Shown one piece after another: positions 47,231 through 59,480 of a stretch of 64,000 nucleotides of DNA. The notes under the pieces were generated by a model. That model made no database searches, had not been told where the DNA came from, and saw only the letters and a program-made list of their open reading frames with translations. Location: positions 56,244,501-56,308,500 of the forward strand of contig NW_026947496.1 in the NCBI RefSeq assembly GCF_034190915.1, written 5' to 3'. Each line of letters begins with the position of its first letter. Positions within the stretch are counted from its first letter, which is position 1. Both the position numbers and the translations under genes were made by a program. This DNA comes from Cavia porcellus (taxonomy: Eukaryota; Chordata; Mammalia; Rodentia; Caviidae).

Positions 47231-48861
47231 GAATCCTAAAGTTTGCTTTACTTCTGCCGCTTGTCACTGTTAGGAACCACTTCCTTCATTTCTTGTGTTT
47301 TCAGTATTTTAATAGGATTTTTTGTGTGTGCTCATTTAAATCTTGGCTTTAAATTTTTCCCAGATTTTTTTTCCTCTGCCCTCTGGAGAGCCTTCAGGGT
47401 AAAAGGAAATGTTTGTCTAAAAGTACGTAATTAGAGGTTTATTGATTTTCCCTCACATTAACCCATTGTCTTCCTGTCTTTAGGTTGTTTATAAAGCTAC
47501 AAACATGTATTTAAGTGTTTATGGGCACAGAGTATGTAAATAATTATTATAGATTCAAGAAAACACATAATCACAAAATGAGCTGGTTGTTGATGCATTT
47601 AAAGATATTTGACTTTTCTCTTAGAATTAAAAAATGGGACAAAGAAATGTAAACATAGTGTATAGTGTACATATACATCACATAAACTTGGACTAATCTA
47701 ATCCACTCATTCATCTACCTATCATCCTCCCTAACAGAAAGCACTGAGGTATGTGGTTTAATGGCAACATCTGTTAATCCTGAGAATGATTTGAGTTGTG
47801 GTTCCATAACTTCTAAAGTTGCGCTGTAATTTTATTTTTGTCTAAGTAATTCTACCTTTTTCTGTCAATCTAGCCCACACGGTAAAAGCTACCCTACATG
47901 GTGGAAGCTACCCCAATTTTGAAGAACTCAGTAAGCTACATGGTTTACAGAGTTATCATAAGTCATAAGAATGATTTCCTTAAAGTCTTGTCAATTTTAT
48001 TTCAATATCACCCTAATATATTCTTGTAGAAAGCTAGTATTTTTAAATGTAAATCTAATTTTCCCTTAATAAAAAAGTGTCTCAGAACTTGAGTACTACA
48101 AAGTATTTACGCAAGTAAACGTTTCCCTTTCTTCTAGTCAATGTTCCTCAGAAAGTGTGATTTGTACTCAATCTTTAAAATACATTCCTGGAAATTACAA
48201 TTAAAACTTCCTAACTGGTATGAGGTACTGACTGTGGTCATGTGGATAAAGACAGAAATTAGAGTGAAAATTGCTGGAAAGGGAAATGAGAGTTAGTGTT
48301 TTAGCATAAAATTTTATTAGCTTAATATTTTCTTTCTTTTTTTCTTTTATTTTATGAAAAAAAAGTCTAGCAAAATTTCATAACAAAATAATAGGAGAAT
48401 AACAATAGTTAATATATTTCATGTTGTTATCCTTAAAGTAGTTGCTCAGGGTACAAGATATGGGCATAAAAACTCCAACTGATATTAGCACAAATCTTCT
48501 CATTTAATGAACTAAGAGACACAACTTAAATTTTCTTCATAAGTGAGAAAGTGCAACAGTAAACACAAAAAAATTTGATGTATAGTTCTTATTTCTAGTC
48601 CCGTGTCTTAGAAATACAGTATCAATAACATGTACAATCTTAAACTTTCTAGTAACCACGATTGAAAAAGTAAAAACAAATAAGTGAAATTAATTTTAAT
48701 AAGACATTTCAGTTTATCATGCTTACCTATACTATTATCATATAAATCACAACCAATACAAAAATTAGAAATATTTATTTTATATATTTCTTCAGACAAA
48801 GTATTGGACATTTGTATATATTTATGGTTGAAAGCACATCACACTTCTCACTTTGAATACA
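47231..48861. other. Unannotated AT-rich intergenic sequence
   Basis: Nothing recognised. Confidence 0.45.
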
Positions 48862-48958
48862 ATATTTTTATTGGGTATTTTTTGTGGTGTTGGTGTCAAA
48901 TCCACAGCATTGTTTGTGTGAGGCAATAACTCTACCATTAAGCTATAGCTCTAGTGCC
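48862..48958 (-). repeat. Diverged ID-like SINE, inverted
   Basis: 'TGGTGTTGGTGTCAAATCCACAGC', 'GTGAGGCAATAACTCTACCATTAAGCTATAGCTC'. Confidence 0.55.
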
Positions 48959-49085
48959 AGGGAAGTTATTAATCTATGTACATTGTATTAAATTTATAGT
49001 TGGAAAAGTAGATTTTTATACTCAGTAGTATGCAAATCCAAAGTTTTCCAACAACTGCATTGAATATATATATGAATATATAGTA

Positions 49086-49116
<31 letters not shown>

Positions 49117-51357
49117 CCTTTAACATTGTATCTGTATTAAGAAAACTAGTTCATTTCTTTTAACAGAACTAGTTTGACTTCCACACAATATGATATCAGG
49201 CTCATATCTGTGTATGTTTGAATAGAATAAATTCATTACTCAAGTGCCAATTCAAGATGATTAGTATCAATTCAAAAAGCCGCAACATAAACAGGAAAGC
49301 AACTCTTAAGTTTTTCCAATATCAACAAAATATCCCTCAAAATTTTCTTGTAAGTTTTACATTTAATTTTATACAGCTGGCAACTACAATGAATATCTTC
49401 TACATGTTGATTCCTATTAGAGAATGTATAAAATCATCATTACTGATTTGTACTGTGAGAAGCTTATATTTTAAAACAAATTCATATGCTTCTCTTGTAA
49501 GGACACGAATAAGCTTTATGAAGCTCAAAATTCATATATAGTATAATGTTGAAAAGCATAAATAATTCTGCTATTTTAAGTTTTGATTATTAAATATGAA
49601 ACTTTTAATTTTGTTTTAAGAAAAGTTTGACTCAACAAATGAGTTGCAAATTACATAAGATATTAAAATCATTGTTTTTATTATTATCATTGGTTCTTTA
49701 AATTGGCAATGCAGTACTACCTTAGTACATACATGCTAGCATTCATTGACAGTATATGTATTCATTCCATGAAAATAGATTTTAGATTATGCTTTCATAG
49801 GTTATATTTTAGAAAACTGAACATAAATATTCTCAGTATATATCTTACAGTCGAGTAAAGCAATAAATGTATCATCTTTTTGTTTCAAAGTTGCATTAAC
49901 CTGAAATACCACCTATCATAATAGAAGCCATTTTTTCACATATAATTTAAATTCTTTTGAAGACATAAAAAGTTGAAAAATATCTAGTAACTTTGAAACT
50001 GTTGGTGTGATTTGACATTTCTTAGTAAATCTGGAAGTCTTTAACATAAAATATACCCAAAGTACTAATCTGGTAATATATCCTATACAACTCATTTAAT
50101 GCTAAAATATTTACAATTTTTTTCATATTTGAGTCATTTGCTCCTTGATGTTAGAAAATTTGCATTTTATAGTCTATTGTTCACTGAATTTTTTCATGAT
50201 TTGGCTTTTTGCTCTAGCACAATATTAATAAAATATCTTAATTTCTTTACCATGTTACCAACTAAAATATTTCTTCTTTTTTTGTGTATGTTTTTAGTAA
50301 ATGAATCTGAACTATTGAAAGCTGGCCAAAATTACAATTAGATCCTGTTAAAAAAATGTGTCAAGTATATTTATGAAATGTTTAATCTGGATTTTAAGTG
50401 CCTAATTTCACTAATTCTTTTTTTATTTGAGTAGGAAACTTATTTCCAAACAATCTGATGTGGAAATTTATTATTGAACAATGTTTTCTCATGAATTTCA
50501 TGACAATATACATAGAAGTGGTGAATTCAATCATGGAGAATAACTTCTGAGAGCTCGGGGCAAGAAAAGTTTGGAAGTTAAATTTAAGCTTCAGAATAAA
50601 TGTTCTCAGTTTAATCAGCCATGTCTATCTTGGGCAGGAGTGGGAGAGGTAGCAAATATACTATCTATTTTGAAAAATCTCCCATCTGGGACTGAGAAGT
50701 CTAACGGCTTCCTAGGCTAAAGCAGTCTAACTGCTTACGTTGGATGAATTACTTACATTTGCTGTTGAAAATTATGTAACACAAATTGTTTTACAAAGAA
50801 CTAAAAATTCTCCATGACCCAGATAAATCACTGTTTTTCTCACAGCCTCCATCTTTACTTGCTTCAAATTGTTTTACCTATTAAATCTTTTTTTCTGCTT
50901 TTTCAAAATCTGTTGGTTCGTAACATGGCTTCTCTGTGGTGGCACCCTTTCTAATTTTCAGCATGTTTGTATCACTGTTCGCCTCTTTCTCCCAATTCTA
51001 CCTGGCTCGAGCGCTCCATATTTCTCTGGGGAAATTCCTAAGAGCAGTGCTGTCACTGGTCAGCCTAGTGGGTTAGATATACATTCCTGAGCCAATCAGC
51101 TGTGCACAAGGGTAGGAAATACGACCATGTGGCCGCAGTGGTTCTACATAGGATGGATCCTGCACCTCAGAAAGAGATGCAGGAAGGCCAGATGGTTTTA
51201 GTTGACATCTGAATATAATGGTTTGGCATTAAAAAAAATAACAAAACTTCTGTTCTGATACATTGTTACTTAAATCTCTTAAAGATTTAGAAGAACTTTC
51301 AAAGTAAGGAGGGAGATTTATGAAAGAGGAATTTTTTAAATAGTATGGTAATTACAT
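48959..51357. other. Unannotated, very AT-rich sequence
   Basis: A (TA)n tract lies at 49086-49114. ORFs here reflect low complexity. No gene recognised. Confidence 0.45.
49086..49114. repeat. (TA)n microsatellite
   Basis: Pure TA run. Confidence 0.95.
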
Positions 51358-51590
51358 TGAGCTACATCTCCAGCTGATTTTTTTGATATTCTCTTTTGAG
51401 ATGAGTCTTGCTAGTCATTAATTTGCCCACGCTGGACTTGAATTTGCCATCTTTCTGCCCTAGCCTCCTAGAATATTAGGGTTATAGGCCTGCACTAACA
51501 TGTCCAGCTTTTCTTTTCTTGGTGATGTTGCTGAGAATGGAACAAAGGGCCATGTGCATGCTAAGCACGTACTCAACTGTTGCCAGTCAG
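51358..51590 (-). repeat. B1-ID dimer remnant plus ID-like unit, inverted
   Basis: 'GAGCTACATCTCCAGC', B1 'TTTTGAGATGAGTCTTGC...GGGTTATAGGCCTGCACTAAC', followed by 'GAATGGAACAAAGGGCC...GCTAAGCACGTACTC'. Confidence 0.7.
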
Positions 51591-52312
51591 TTGCAGGTCT
51601 TTAGTTCAATTTGTTTTGCTCAATTCTGGAAAATCATAAATTAGTAAAGTGCAACTCTGATGGTGGCTCCAGACTTTGAGTGCCAATGGCTCTCGGTCCT
51701 TACTATTATACTTTTGGGCCCTGATATTACCAGTTAGCAACAGTTAATGCCAGACACTATTGGTCAGCACCGCTAATTGTTGGTGGCTGCTGCTGGTGGA
51801 TGATGCTGGTTAATGCTTGATGTCTTTGGTCAGAACTGCTGGTTGTTCTGAGCTGATTGTCTCTGGAGCTCTTTAGGACTAACAACACCAAGTGTTTATA
51901 GCTCTTTTAAAAGCAACTGTTCTTGGCTATGGATGTAGCATGCACAAGGTCCTGCCTGGGTTCAATACCCAGTACCAATAAATAAATAAATAAAGCAACT
52001 GCTCTGTCCACACTACTCAGGATGAGAATCCCAAGTATATTTGCAGGACCACTGAAGCAAGGCTTTATTTGATCAGAACCTGTGCTGCATCACATTGTAG
52101 CATAGTTGTCAGTATGCAAGAGAGAGTCTTCCTATGCCAACCCCAGAAGTGTGAGGGCCTTTGATTAGTCCATATACAAATCCACTTATTTGTCCAAATT
52201 CAAGGCTGTGATTCACTGAAATTCAAGCTTGCTGATTGGCTTGAATTGTTCTATACACAAACTTTTTGATCCAAGTCTACTACAAGTCCAAGTTCAATTC
52301 TACTGCTTCATT
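51591..52312. other. Unclassified repeat-like sequence flanking an ID insertion
   Basis: Imperfect internal repetition (TTGGTCAGCACCGCTAATTG and TTGGTCAGAACTGCTGGTTG) and even composition suggest an old LTR. Not classified. Confidence 0.35.
51920..51991 (+). repeat. ID SINE, plus orientation
   Basis: 'TGCACAAGGTCCTGCCTGGGTTCAATACCCAGTACC' with an AATA-repeat tail and a 10-bp target duplication AAAGCAACTG (51910 and 51992). Confidence 0.85.
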
Positions 52313-52326
52313 CAAATTCAACCTCC

Positions 52327-53617
52327 TGGCACCAGTTGGCTCACGGGTGTCAGGATGGCCGAGTGGTCTAAGGTGCCAGACTCAAGATTTATAGTATAAC
52401 TATAGTTAAATCTACTATAGCTATAGTATAAACAAAACTCTTTATAGGCAAAGAGATAATATAGAAACCATTGTTCGTTTTCTATTAGCAGGTTCTAAAT
52501 ACCCTGTAATTCTTGCATTCTCTTGAAAGGCTTCACACTGTCTAGATATGCTTGATATTATAGCACACGAAGTTACACTCAAATAATTTAAGGAAAGAGG
52601 CACTATGGTGACTACTATTATGTTAGATTATCTGGTGGTGAAACACAATGATGCTTGAATTGCTCGGTTCTGCCCTGAATTGTTCTATTACAATATCCTC
52701 TCTTATCTCAATCTTCCCCCTATTTTTAAATTAATCTATTTTCTCTCATTTTTTTTAATTAAGGGAAAATTAAATTAAAGATTAACGGGACATATTATAG
52801 TAACTTTTTTGTTGTCCTATTAACTTGACTTGAACCCCAGTATTGCTCGCCCCATCTTGTTCTGTCTGATTATTATATATTCTATTTGTTTGATAGTATC
52901 AAGTTTGAGGGTATAGGCAATCACTTTGAAAGCAATAAGATATACTATGATGCCCAATATGGATTGACTATCATCCTTTTTTTTTTTTTTTGAAGTTCTG
53001 TAAGGTCCTCAGTGTAGATTTTATTGGTTTTGTTCCATATTGTTTTGATCAATTCTATTATACCCGATGATACAGACAACTCAATTTGAAAATAGTAAGA
53101 GGCACAATGGTAACCACTTTTGATCACCTGCTATTCTATTTTTGCATCACGTGTTATGCCCACCCTTCTGTTCTAACTGACTCTGTTTTGCTTAGTCACA
53201 TTTGTTTTTATTCTTTTCAAAAAAGTAATAAGAACCATGAGAGTAATAAAACCCTAAAAGTCTAATTGTTACTGTAAAAAAGAGAGGAAAGAAGGTGGAC
53301 TAAGGGATATAACCACAGGTATGTTCGAGAGTGTAGAACAGAAAACCATATACCTGAGCTTTTGTTTGATCATTGAACGGAACTGTCTCCAATTCCACTG
53401 TATGAATGTTCACTTTATATGCTTTAATTTAGTGATATGGACAATTGTTTCTGGGAAGATAATGTGTAGCCTGTTAACTGGTGATTTTGTATTGTATATA
53501 TTTTTTTCTAGAAATACTGTATTATTTGTACCCTTTTACTGCATTGTTTTTTAATATCCTTTCTTTTTTTCTTCTCTCTTTAAATAAAAAAACAAATAAA
53601 CAAACAAAAAAACCAAA
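52327..53617 (+). mobile_element. 1291-bp retroposed insertion with a tRNA-Leu 5' half at its head
   Basis: Perfect 14-bp target duplication CAAATTCAACCTCC (52313-52326 and 53618-53631) and an A-rich tail (53582-53617) show LINE-type integration in plus orientation. The first 22 bases are followed by a tRNA-Leu(CAA) 5' half. The body is AT-rich with three degenerate repeats (about 52548-52618, 52889-52958, 53046-53120) and no sizeable ORF. I do not recognise it as a known element. It could be a chimeric template-switch retrocopy, or a member of an undescribed non-autonomous family. Confidence 0.75.
52349..52386 (+). tRNA. tRNA-Leu(CAA) 5'-half pseudogene
   Basis: The 38 bases match the mammalian tRNA-Leu(CAA) 5' half (from memory) with one change. 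They cover the acceptor 5' strand, the D arm with an intact A box (TGGCCGAGTGG), the anticodon stem 5' strand and the loop through CAAG. Similarity stops after the base following the anticodon, where introns of this tRNA begin. The 3' half, variable arm, T arm and B box are absent, so it cannot make a tRNA. Confidence 0.85.
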
Positions 53618-53631
53618 CAAATTCAACCTCC

Positions 53632-55324
53632 CTGTAGTCAAAGGAGACACTTCTAGTAGTGCATGTGGTATGTTCAGGAAGATTGCCCTGTCATGGTGGC
53701 AGTTCAGCCAGCTGTTTGATAGGTGTCTCATCTCTGCAAAAAATGGAGTGTCAAAATCAGGAAAGCTAGCTGTGTGCATCCCAGCTTGGAAGTAGGCTGG
53801 GGATATTAATGATGAGCCTGAACCTCTTCCTGGCCTTTGCCGTGTTGAGCAGAGTTTCAGAGGGGCAGCAGCAGTATCTGGGCATCAGCAGTCAGGAAGG
53901 AGCACCACAGCTGACAACCCAGTCACACTTGTGTCATAGTAGCCCACTGGAGGCCACAAGATAACCTTTGGGCTAGTAAAAAAGACAGTGATACAAACTG
54001 TCCCAGTCCTTCATTAGAGGACCATAGAGAGCCAAGGGAAGCAAGGATGTGACAGCTGGTGCCCAAACCACACCCTTCTCTGGTTGCCATAAGAGGAAAA
54101 AGGAAAGAAATAATGTTCTAGTCTGTCTCATTATCATTGAGCTACACCCAAAGCCTCTTCTGAAGGATAAGTCTTTTAGCCAAATATATGAGGAAAAACA
54201 AAACAAGGATTTTAATATTGCTGTACTCGTCACACTGAGCAGGTTCAAACTAGTTTTTGCTCTTCTGCCATTTTGCTTCTGGAAGCACTGTTGACTGTAA
54301 CGTCCTTCACCTGTCTCTTCCTCTAGATTCCTTCTTTGACCGTAAGCTTCTGGCTAGCCTGTCTGTAGGTAATGCTCCCTCTGCTGATTTGGTCTACACA
54401 CATGGAGATCACTGTCATTGACCTCTGAATCTGTGTGTTCCACATCTGCAGATGCAATCAGTTGCAGATGGAACATATTACTCAAAACAGTTTTCTTTTG
54501 TACTGAACATGTAGAGAACTTTTGCTTGTTATTATTCCCTAAATAATATAATCCAACCATGTACATTGCATTTATAGCATATCAGGTATTGTAAGTAATG
54601 CAGATATGATTTATAGGACATGTGGGTAGGTTATGTGCAAATGATACAACATTATATAAAAGACTTATAGGCAGATTTTGGTATCCAAGAAGGGGTTTGG
54701 GAGCCAATCCTCTTCTGAAATTAAGGAGTGACTGTATTTTGCTTAAATGTGATGTTTGAGTCTATGTTTCTACTTCCAAGAACTGTTTTACGTCTTTGAA
54801 TCGATTACAGTCGATAAGTAAATACTGAACTTGTGCTGTGCTCAATGTTTTGGGGAATAGCAGTGTGAAAAACATATCTGTCCTGTCCTCCAGGGAGGTG
54901 AAGTCTAAAAGGAGTTTTATGACTTGTAACTTAAGTCATACAAAGGAAAGCAAGGTATTTTGAGAAAGTACTATTTTTCAAAAAAAAGAAAAAATTCAAC
55001 AAAAGAGGATAAAGCAATATGGTTTCAGTGAATATTTAACACCTCCTCTGCATTGTGTGGTAAAGGAAGCTGTGATTTACAGTAACTGGTGATTTCCATA
55101 ATGTAAATATTCCCATCATAACTAATTTCAAACTACTAATATGAAATTACCAAAGTCAAAATTGGGAAGAGATGAGTAATAGCCAACCCGTGTTTTGATC
55201 ATGCAGTTAGGGTGCACATATCTTGAGAACAACAGATAGTACTAAAATGTAATAGAATAATTAGAAAAAATAATTTTATTTTTAATAGAGTGTTTAACAT
55301 TGACTTTACAGATTTTTCAGTTGG
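53632..55324. other. Unannotated intergenic sequence
   Basis: Nothing recognised. Confidence 0.45.
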
Positions 55325-55465
55325 TACGCTTTTCTTGCTTCTCCTGCTTTATCTTTTGTTTTCCTCTTCTCCCTTTCTCTTTCCTCCTCCATTTCCCCCC
55401 TCTTCCTCTTCTTCCTCCCTCCGTCTCTGCCTGCTTCCCTCCTCCCTTCTTTTCTTGTCATTTCT
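55325..55465 (+). repeat. Polypyrimidine tract (TTCC/TCC-rich)
   Basis: About 140 bases almost entirely C and T, directly left of a SINE. This explains the Ser/Leu/Pro-rich ORFs here. Confidence 0.9.
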
Positions 55466-55620
55466 TTGTACTGGAGATTGAATGCAGAACACTGAACTAT
55501 AGCCCCAGCCCTTTTCACCCTTTTATTTTGATACAGAGTCTGAATTGCTCGGGCGGCCTCAAACGTGCACTCTTCCTGCTTCCCACATCACACACCTGGG
55601 ATTACAGAGGTGCACGGGGC
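55466..55620 (-). repeat. B1-ID dimeric SINE, inverted
   Basis: 'TTTGTACTGGAGATTGAATGCAG...TGAACTATAGCCCCAGCCC' then B1 'TTTTGATACAGAGTCTGAATTGCTCGGGCGGCCTCAAACG...GGGATTACAGAGGTGCA'. Confidence 0.75.
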
Positions 55621-57112
55621 CTGCCAGCGGTTGCTAGTCTTGAGCTAGGACGAAGCTACTCCTGAACACCACTACACAAAGTGTTCTGAAAATTCTATCT
55701 CTAAAAGGAGAATGGGATAGATCAGAAAAAAGCTGTTGTGTTCTTAAATTGAGCTTAGATCGTATGTGGAATTTTGGGTAGAGAGGAGAGCCATATTTTT
55801 CCAAGAGAGTAAATCAGGAAAAATAACTGACAAAAAGCTTGGACACAAATAAAACTAATGAGTAAACCATTTCAAAACAGTCATAGCTACTGAAGTAATT
55901 CAGTGTTAATCCTCATCTCTGAGCCACTCATTCTGAGCCAACAGCAATGATAACAACAACAATCATAATGACAGCTAATATTTTCTGAATGATAGCTCAG
56001 TACCAGGTACAGTTCTCACTAAGGAAACATTTGTCATCTCTTGCACAAACTTTCCGATTTCTTTGTTTACCTCGTTCCTGAGTAGCCACCACCTGTCCTG
56101 GGTGAGGCCATTCCCCTCTGGGCCTCTCCCTTGCCTCTCTCTCCATTGCCTTTCCCACCACAGCACAAATCAGCATTTGTCCCCGACATGGCAAAAGCCC
56201 TCTGCTCAGAGTAAAGAAGTATATCTCCAGATCCATGACTCGGAGCTATGAAAATAGCACATAGAGAACCTCATATCTCAGGAAAGATGGGAAAGAATTT
56301 TTTCTTTGAAGAAGTAAAGAGTATTCTGTGTTTAAATTGGAAATGTCTGACCTGTTTTATTAATTTACCTTCTGCTGGCACTCATGTGTGTTCAGGTTAT
56401 GGGTGCTATGTCAGTGAGCAAGATGGTTACCTCAACAAGCAGGAAGACAGAAGATGACAAGGTTTGTAGTCAAGAATTTGATGTACGTAGAAATTCTGGA
56501 GATTTCAAGTATATAAAAAATAATTGTAAGTCATTAGAACTTAATAGGCATCAGGGTGATTGTGAGACAGTCTCCCTGAGCATGAGTTCTGAGTAGCTGG
56601 AATTACAGAGAAAGACTTAGTTTTGTTTCTTTTTACCAGTTTCCACACAGCCAGACTTTTGGGAAGCAGTATTATTTCTTGTAAGTTCAACTTTTAAAAA
56701 GCAGAGAAGCATGTCACCATATTGTTACACAGACTCCAAGCATGATAGGAAATTGATCTCCCCAAAAAGCAAAGGCAAAGTGAAGATGGATGATATCTCA
56801 AATACTACAAACCTAGTGGTTCTTTTTTTATTTGAAAATCCATTTATTTTCTCATAACCCACCTGTTCTGTTGTATTTGAAAGCAAAGTCTGCTTAGGGA
56901 GAAACAGTTTCTATGGCTCCAGTTTGAGATTTGTTTCTAAGATGAATGAAATATGCAAGTGGAAGGGAAAAGAGAACACACTTGGGGGTTATTTAACTTT
57001 CATAAAGATTAAATACCATGCTCATCATAGGAGCCAATGTTAAATGAGAAATTCTATAGCTAGAAACACTCCAGTGAAACAACATAGCTTGTTAATTACA
57101 ACAGTAAAATTG
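55621..57112. other. Unannotated intergenic sequence
   Basis: Nothing recognised with confidence. Confidence 0.45.
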
Positions 57113-57147
57113 TGTGTGTGTGTGTGTGTGTGTTTGTGTGTGTGTGT
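57113..57147. repeat. (TG)n microsatellite
   Basis: TG repeats with one TTTG interruption. Confidence 0.95.
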
Positions 57148-57834
57148 TATGTGAATGGAGGGATTAACTAAATAAGGGCTTATTTTCTTGCAATTAGTAA
57201 TTTGCTTGCTCCTACAGAACACACCAAAATCAAATATCCTTTCCTTTTAATAAGATATGCTGAATTCATCAACATTATTTCATATTAAAGATAAACCAAA
57301 TTCTTTGCAAAGAGTAATATGAGGGCTAGGACTTCAGACTAATCATCTTTCTCCCATTCCTGCCAACAAAGAAGTCAATAAATAAGTTTAGCAGACTCAA
57401 TTTCCACTAATTTATAGTCAGCTTGTTTAAATTATTACTATTTGGCCTCCATCATTTCATAGGGGTTTAATTGTGCTTGTAAATCAAGTTTCTTTCAAAC
57501 TCATTTTTTTATTTACTTCATTTTCCTCCCCCATGTCTCATCTTGCATATGCTCAAAACATATCAATAATTTATGCCAAAACCTTTGTTTTCTCCTTTGT
57601 AACTGCACACATGTTCTGCATTGTGTTGTGATGGCAAAGAAAATGTGTACATTGAAAAGAGGTCTTGAATTTTTCATGAAAATTGGTTGGGACCAAATGG
57701 CATTTTGCGGATCTTTGAGAGAACAAATTTATTTTTTTAAAAAAGGGGTTCAGAACAGAATAAAAGCAAGAATAACTAAGTATTAACAGAGATAAGAATT
57801 GCAGAGCCTGTTTTGTTTATTATGAATGAATTAA
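57148..57834. other. Unannotated AT-rich sequence
   Basis: Nothing recognised. Confidence 0.45.
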
Positions 57835-57965
57835 GCATCTGTGTGTATCATCTAATCCTCATAACCCCATAGCAAGGAAGGTCTCCTTACCCTCAATTTA
57901 CAGATCAGGGGTTTGAAGTTCAGCTGCAAAAAGTAACTTACTCAGTGTCACACAGCTGGAAAGTA
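57835..57965 (-). repeat. MIR SINE, inverted
   Basis: 'CATCTAATCCTCATAACCCCATAGCAAGGAAGG', 'CAATTTACAGATCAGGGG', 'AAGTAACTTACTCAGTGTCACACAGCTGGAAAG'. Confidence 0.9.
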
Positions 57966-58121
57966 ACCGAAAGGGACTTTTAACTCGGCCCTTTAGAATT
58001 TAAAGCACAAATAGTCTTCATATATAATCCCTTCTGTAGCTTTCTCATACTTGGACCACATTAATTTAGCTAACTCAGTTTTGTTTTATCTCTTTAAGTC
58101 TAGAACTGGAAGCTCTAACTT

Positions 58122-58262
58122 TTTCTTTGAGACAGGGTCTTATTGTGAGACCAAGGCTTACTTTAAACTTGCTATATAGCCTATGCTAACCTTGAATTTG
58201 TGATTCCTTCTGCCTCAGCTTCCCAAGTTCTGGGATTTTAGGCATGCACCATCACATACAAC
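58122..58262 (-). repeat. B1 SINE, inverted, with internal duplication
   Basis: 'TTTTTCTTTGAGACAGGGTCTTATTGTG', 'GCTATATAGCCTATGCTAACCTTGAATTTGTGATTCC', 'CTGCCTCAGCTTCCCAAGTTCTGGGATTTTAGGCATGCACCATC'. Confidence 0.88.
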
Positions 58263-58646
58263 TTTTTAAAATTAAAATATTTTTTCATTTTATCTACCCT
58301 CCTCTATTCTGCATGGCTCTTAACTGATCAGCAGCTTTATTGATCAAACCCAAGTGTCAGATGGAATGTGTAGAAGAGAAGGAAGAGGAAAAAGCACTCA
58401 TGGATGCTGTTGTTTGTTGAAGTGCAGTGTGAGATCTTCCTCGGGTGCTATTAAGTTAATGGTATTATCAACTTAATGTTTATCAACCTGCAACCATATG
58501 TCATATGTGTAGTTACATATGACATATGTAGACAGCAAACATGGACTGCGTGTGTCCCATTTTCTGTTCATCAATAAAGCTTTCCTGAACACAGCTATGT
58601 CCACTCACTATGTAGAGTCTGGGGTTCCTCTTGTTTTCCTAAATTC

Positions 58647-58761
58647 TTTTTTTTTTTGTCTTTTTCATTTTTATCAGTACCGGGGATTGAACTCACGACC
58701 GCCTGCTTGCAAGGCAGGCGCTTATGCCCAGCTAAATCCCCTGAGCTACATCCCCAGCCCC
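58647..58761 (-). repeat. ID SINE (young subtype), inverted, with a doubled 5' head
   Basis: Tail TTTTTGTCTTTTTCATTTTTATCAGTACC and the normal body are followed by CAGCTAAATCCC and then CTGAGCTACATCCCCAGCCCC. The 5' (A-box) end is therefore present nearly twice. Confidence 0.88.
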
Positions 58762-59035
58762 TTACTGTACTCATCTTTTGCCGCTAGTTCTTGACAATCA
58801 ATCCATTGTCCCTTGTTCTTTCATATTAAAAAAGTAATTCTTTCCTGGAATGCCAAAGATTCCATTATTCATACATTTATTCAATTATTCAACTATAATG
58901 AATGTATCTCAAGTTTTATCCATGTGTTGTACACTATATTGGGCTCTGAGGATGTAGGAGTGAACAAAAGTTGGGAGTTGGTCTTCTATTTGTTGACTTT
59001 CTGGACTTATTCCCTAATTGGTCCAGGACACAGTG

Positions 59036-59480
59036 TGTTAATCAGCTTTCTGTCAAGGTGACAAAATACCTGACAATAACAATTTAAAGGAGGTTAAGTT
59101 TATATTGGCTCAGGGTTTTAGAGGTTTCATCCCATGGACAGCTGGTTCCATTGTTTATGGTTGTGTCAAGGCAAAAATATCATGGTGGAAAGGTGTGGTG
59201 AAGGAAAGCCATTCAATTTATGACAGTCAGGAAGTAGAAGAGAGAGGTCAAGAGGAAGGGTTGGAGGCCAGTTACAGCTCCCAAGGCCACACACCTGTGA
59301 CATAAGCCCTTCATCTAGGACCCATTCCCAATCGCCCATTCAGCTATAAGTTCATCGTCAGTGGGTTAGTTCATTAAATGAGGTTTGCACCATCATCATC
59401 TGATCACTACCCAAAGACCATCAGCTGAAAACCAAGTCTTTAACAAAATGAGCATTGTGGGGATATTTTAGATCTCAGCC
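59036..59480. repeat. Interspersed repeat copy 3 of 3 (family not named)
   Basis: 'TTAATCAGCTTTCTGTCAAGGTGACAAAATACCTGAC', 'TTTTAGAGGTTTCATCCCATGGACAGCTGG' and 'CATCACC' end; related to the copies at 9818 and 16909. Confidence 0.65.

Noticed and set aside
52349..52386. A functional tRNA-Leu gene with a long intron
   Set aside because: No 3' half with T arm and B box is found downstream, and the piece lies inside an A-tailed insertion with a target duplication.
55290..55665. Leu/Ser/Pro/Phe-rich ORFs of 63-121 codons
   Set aside because: Generated by the polypyrimidine tract and the adjoining inverted SINE.
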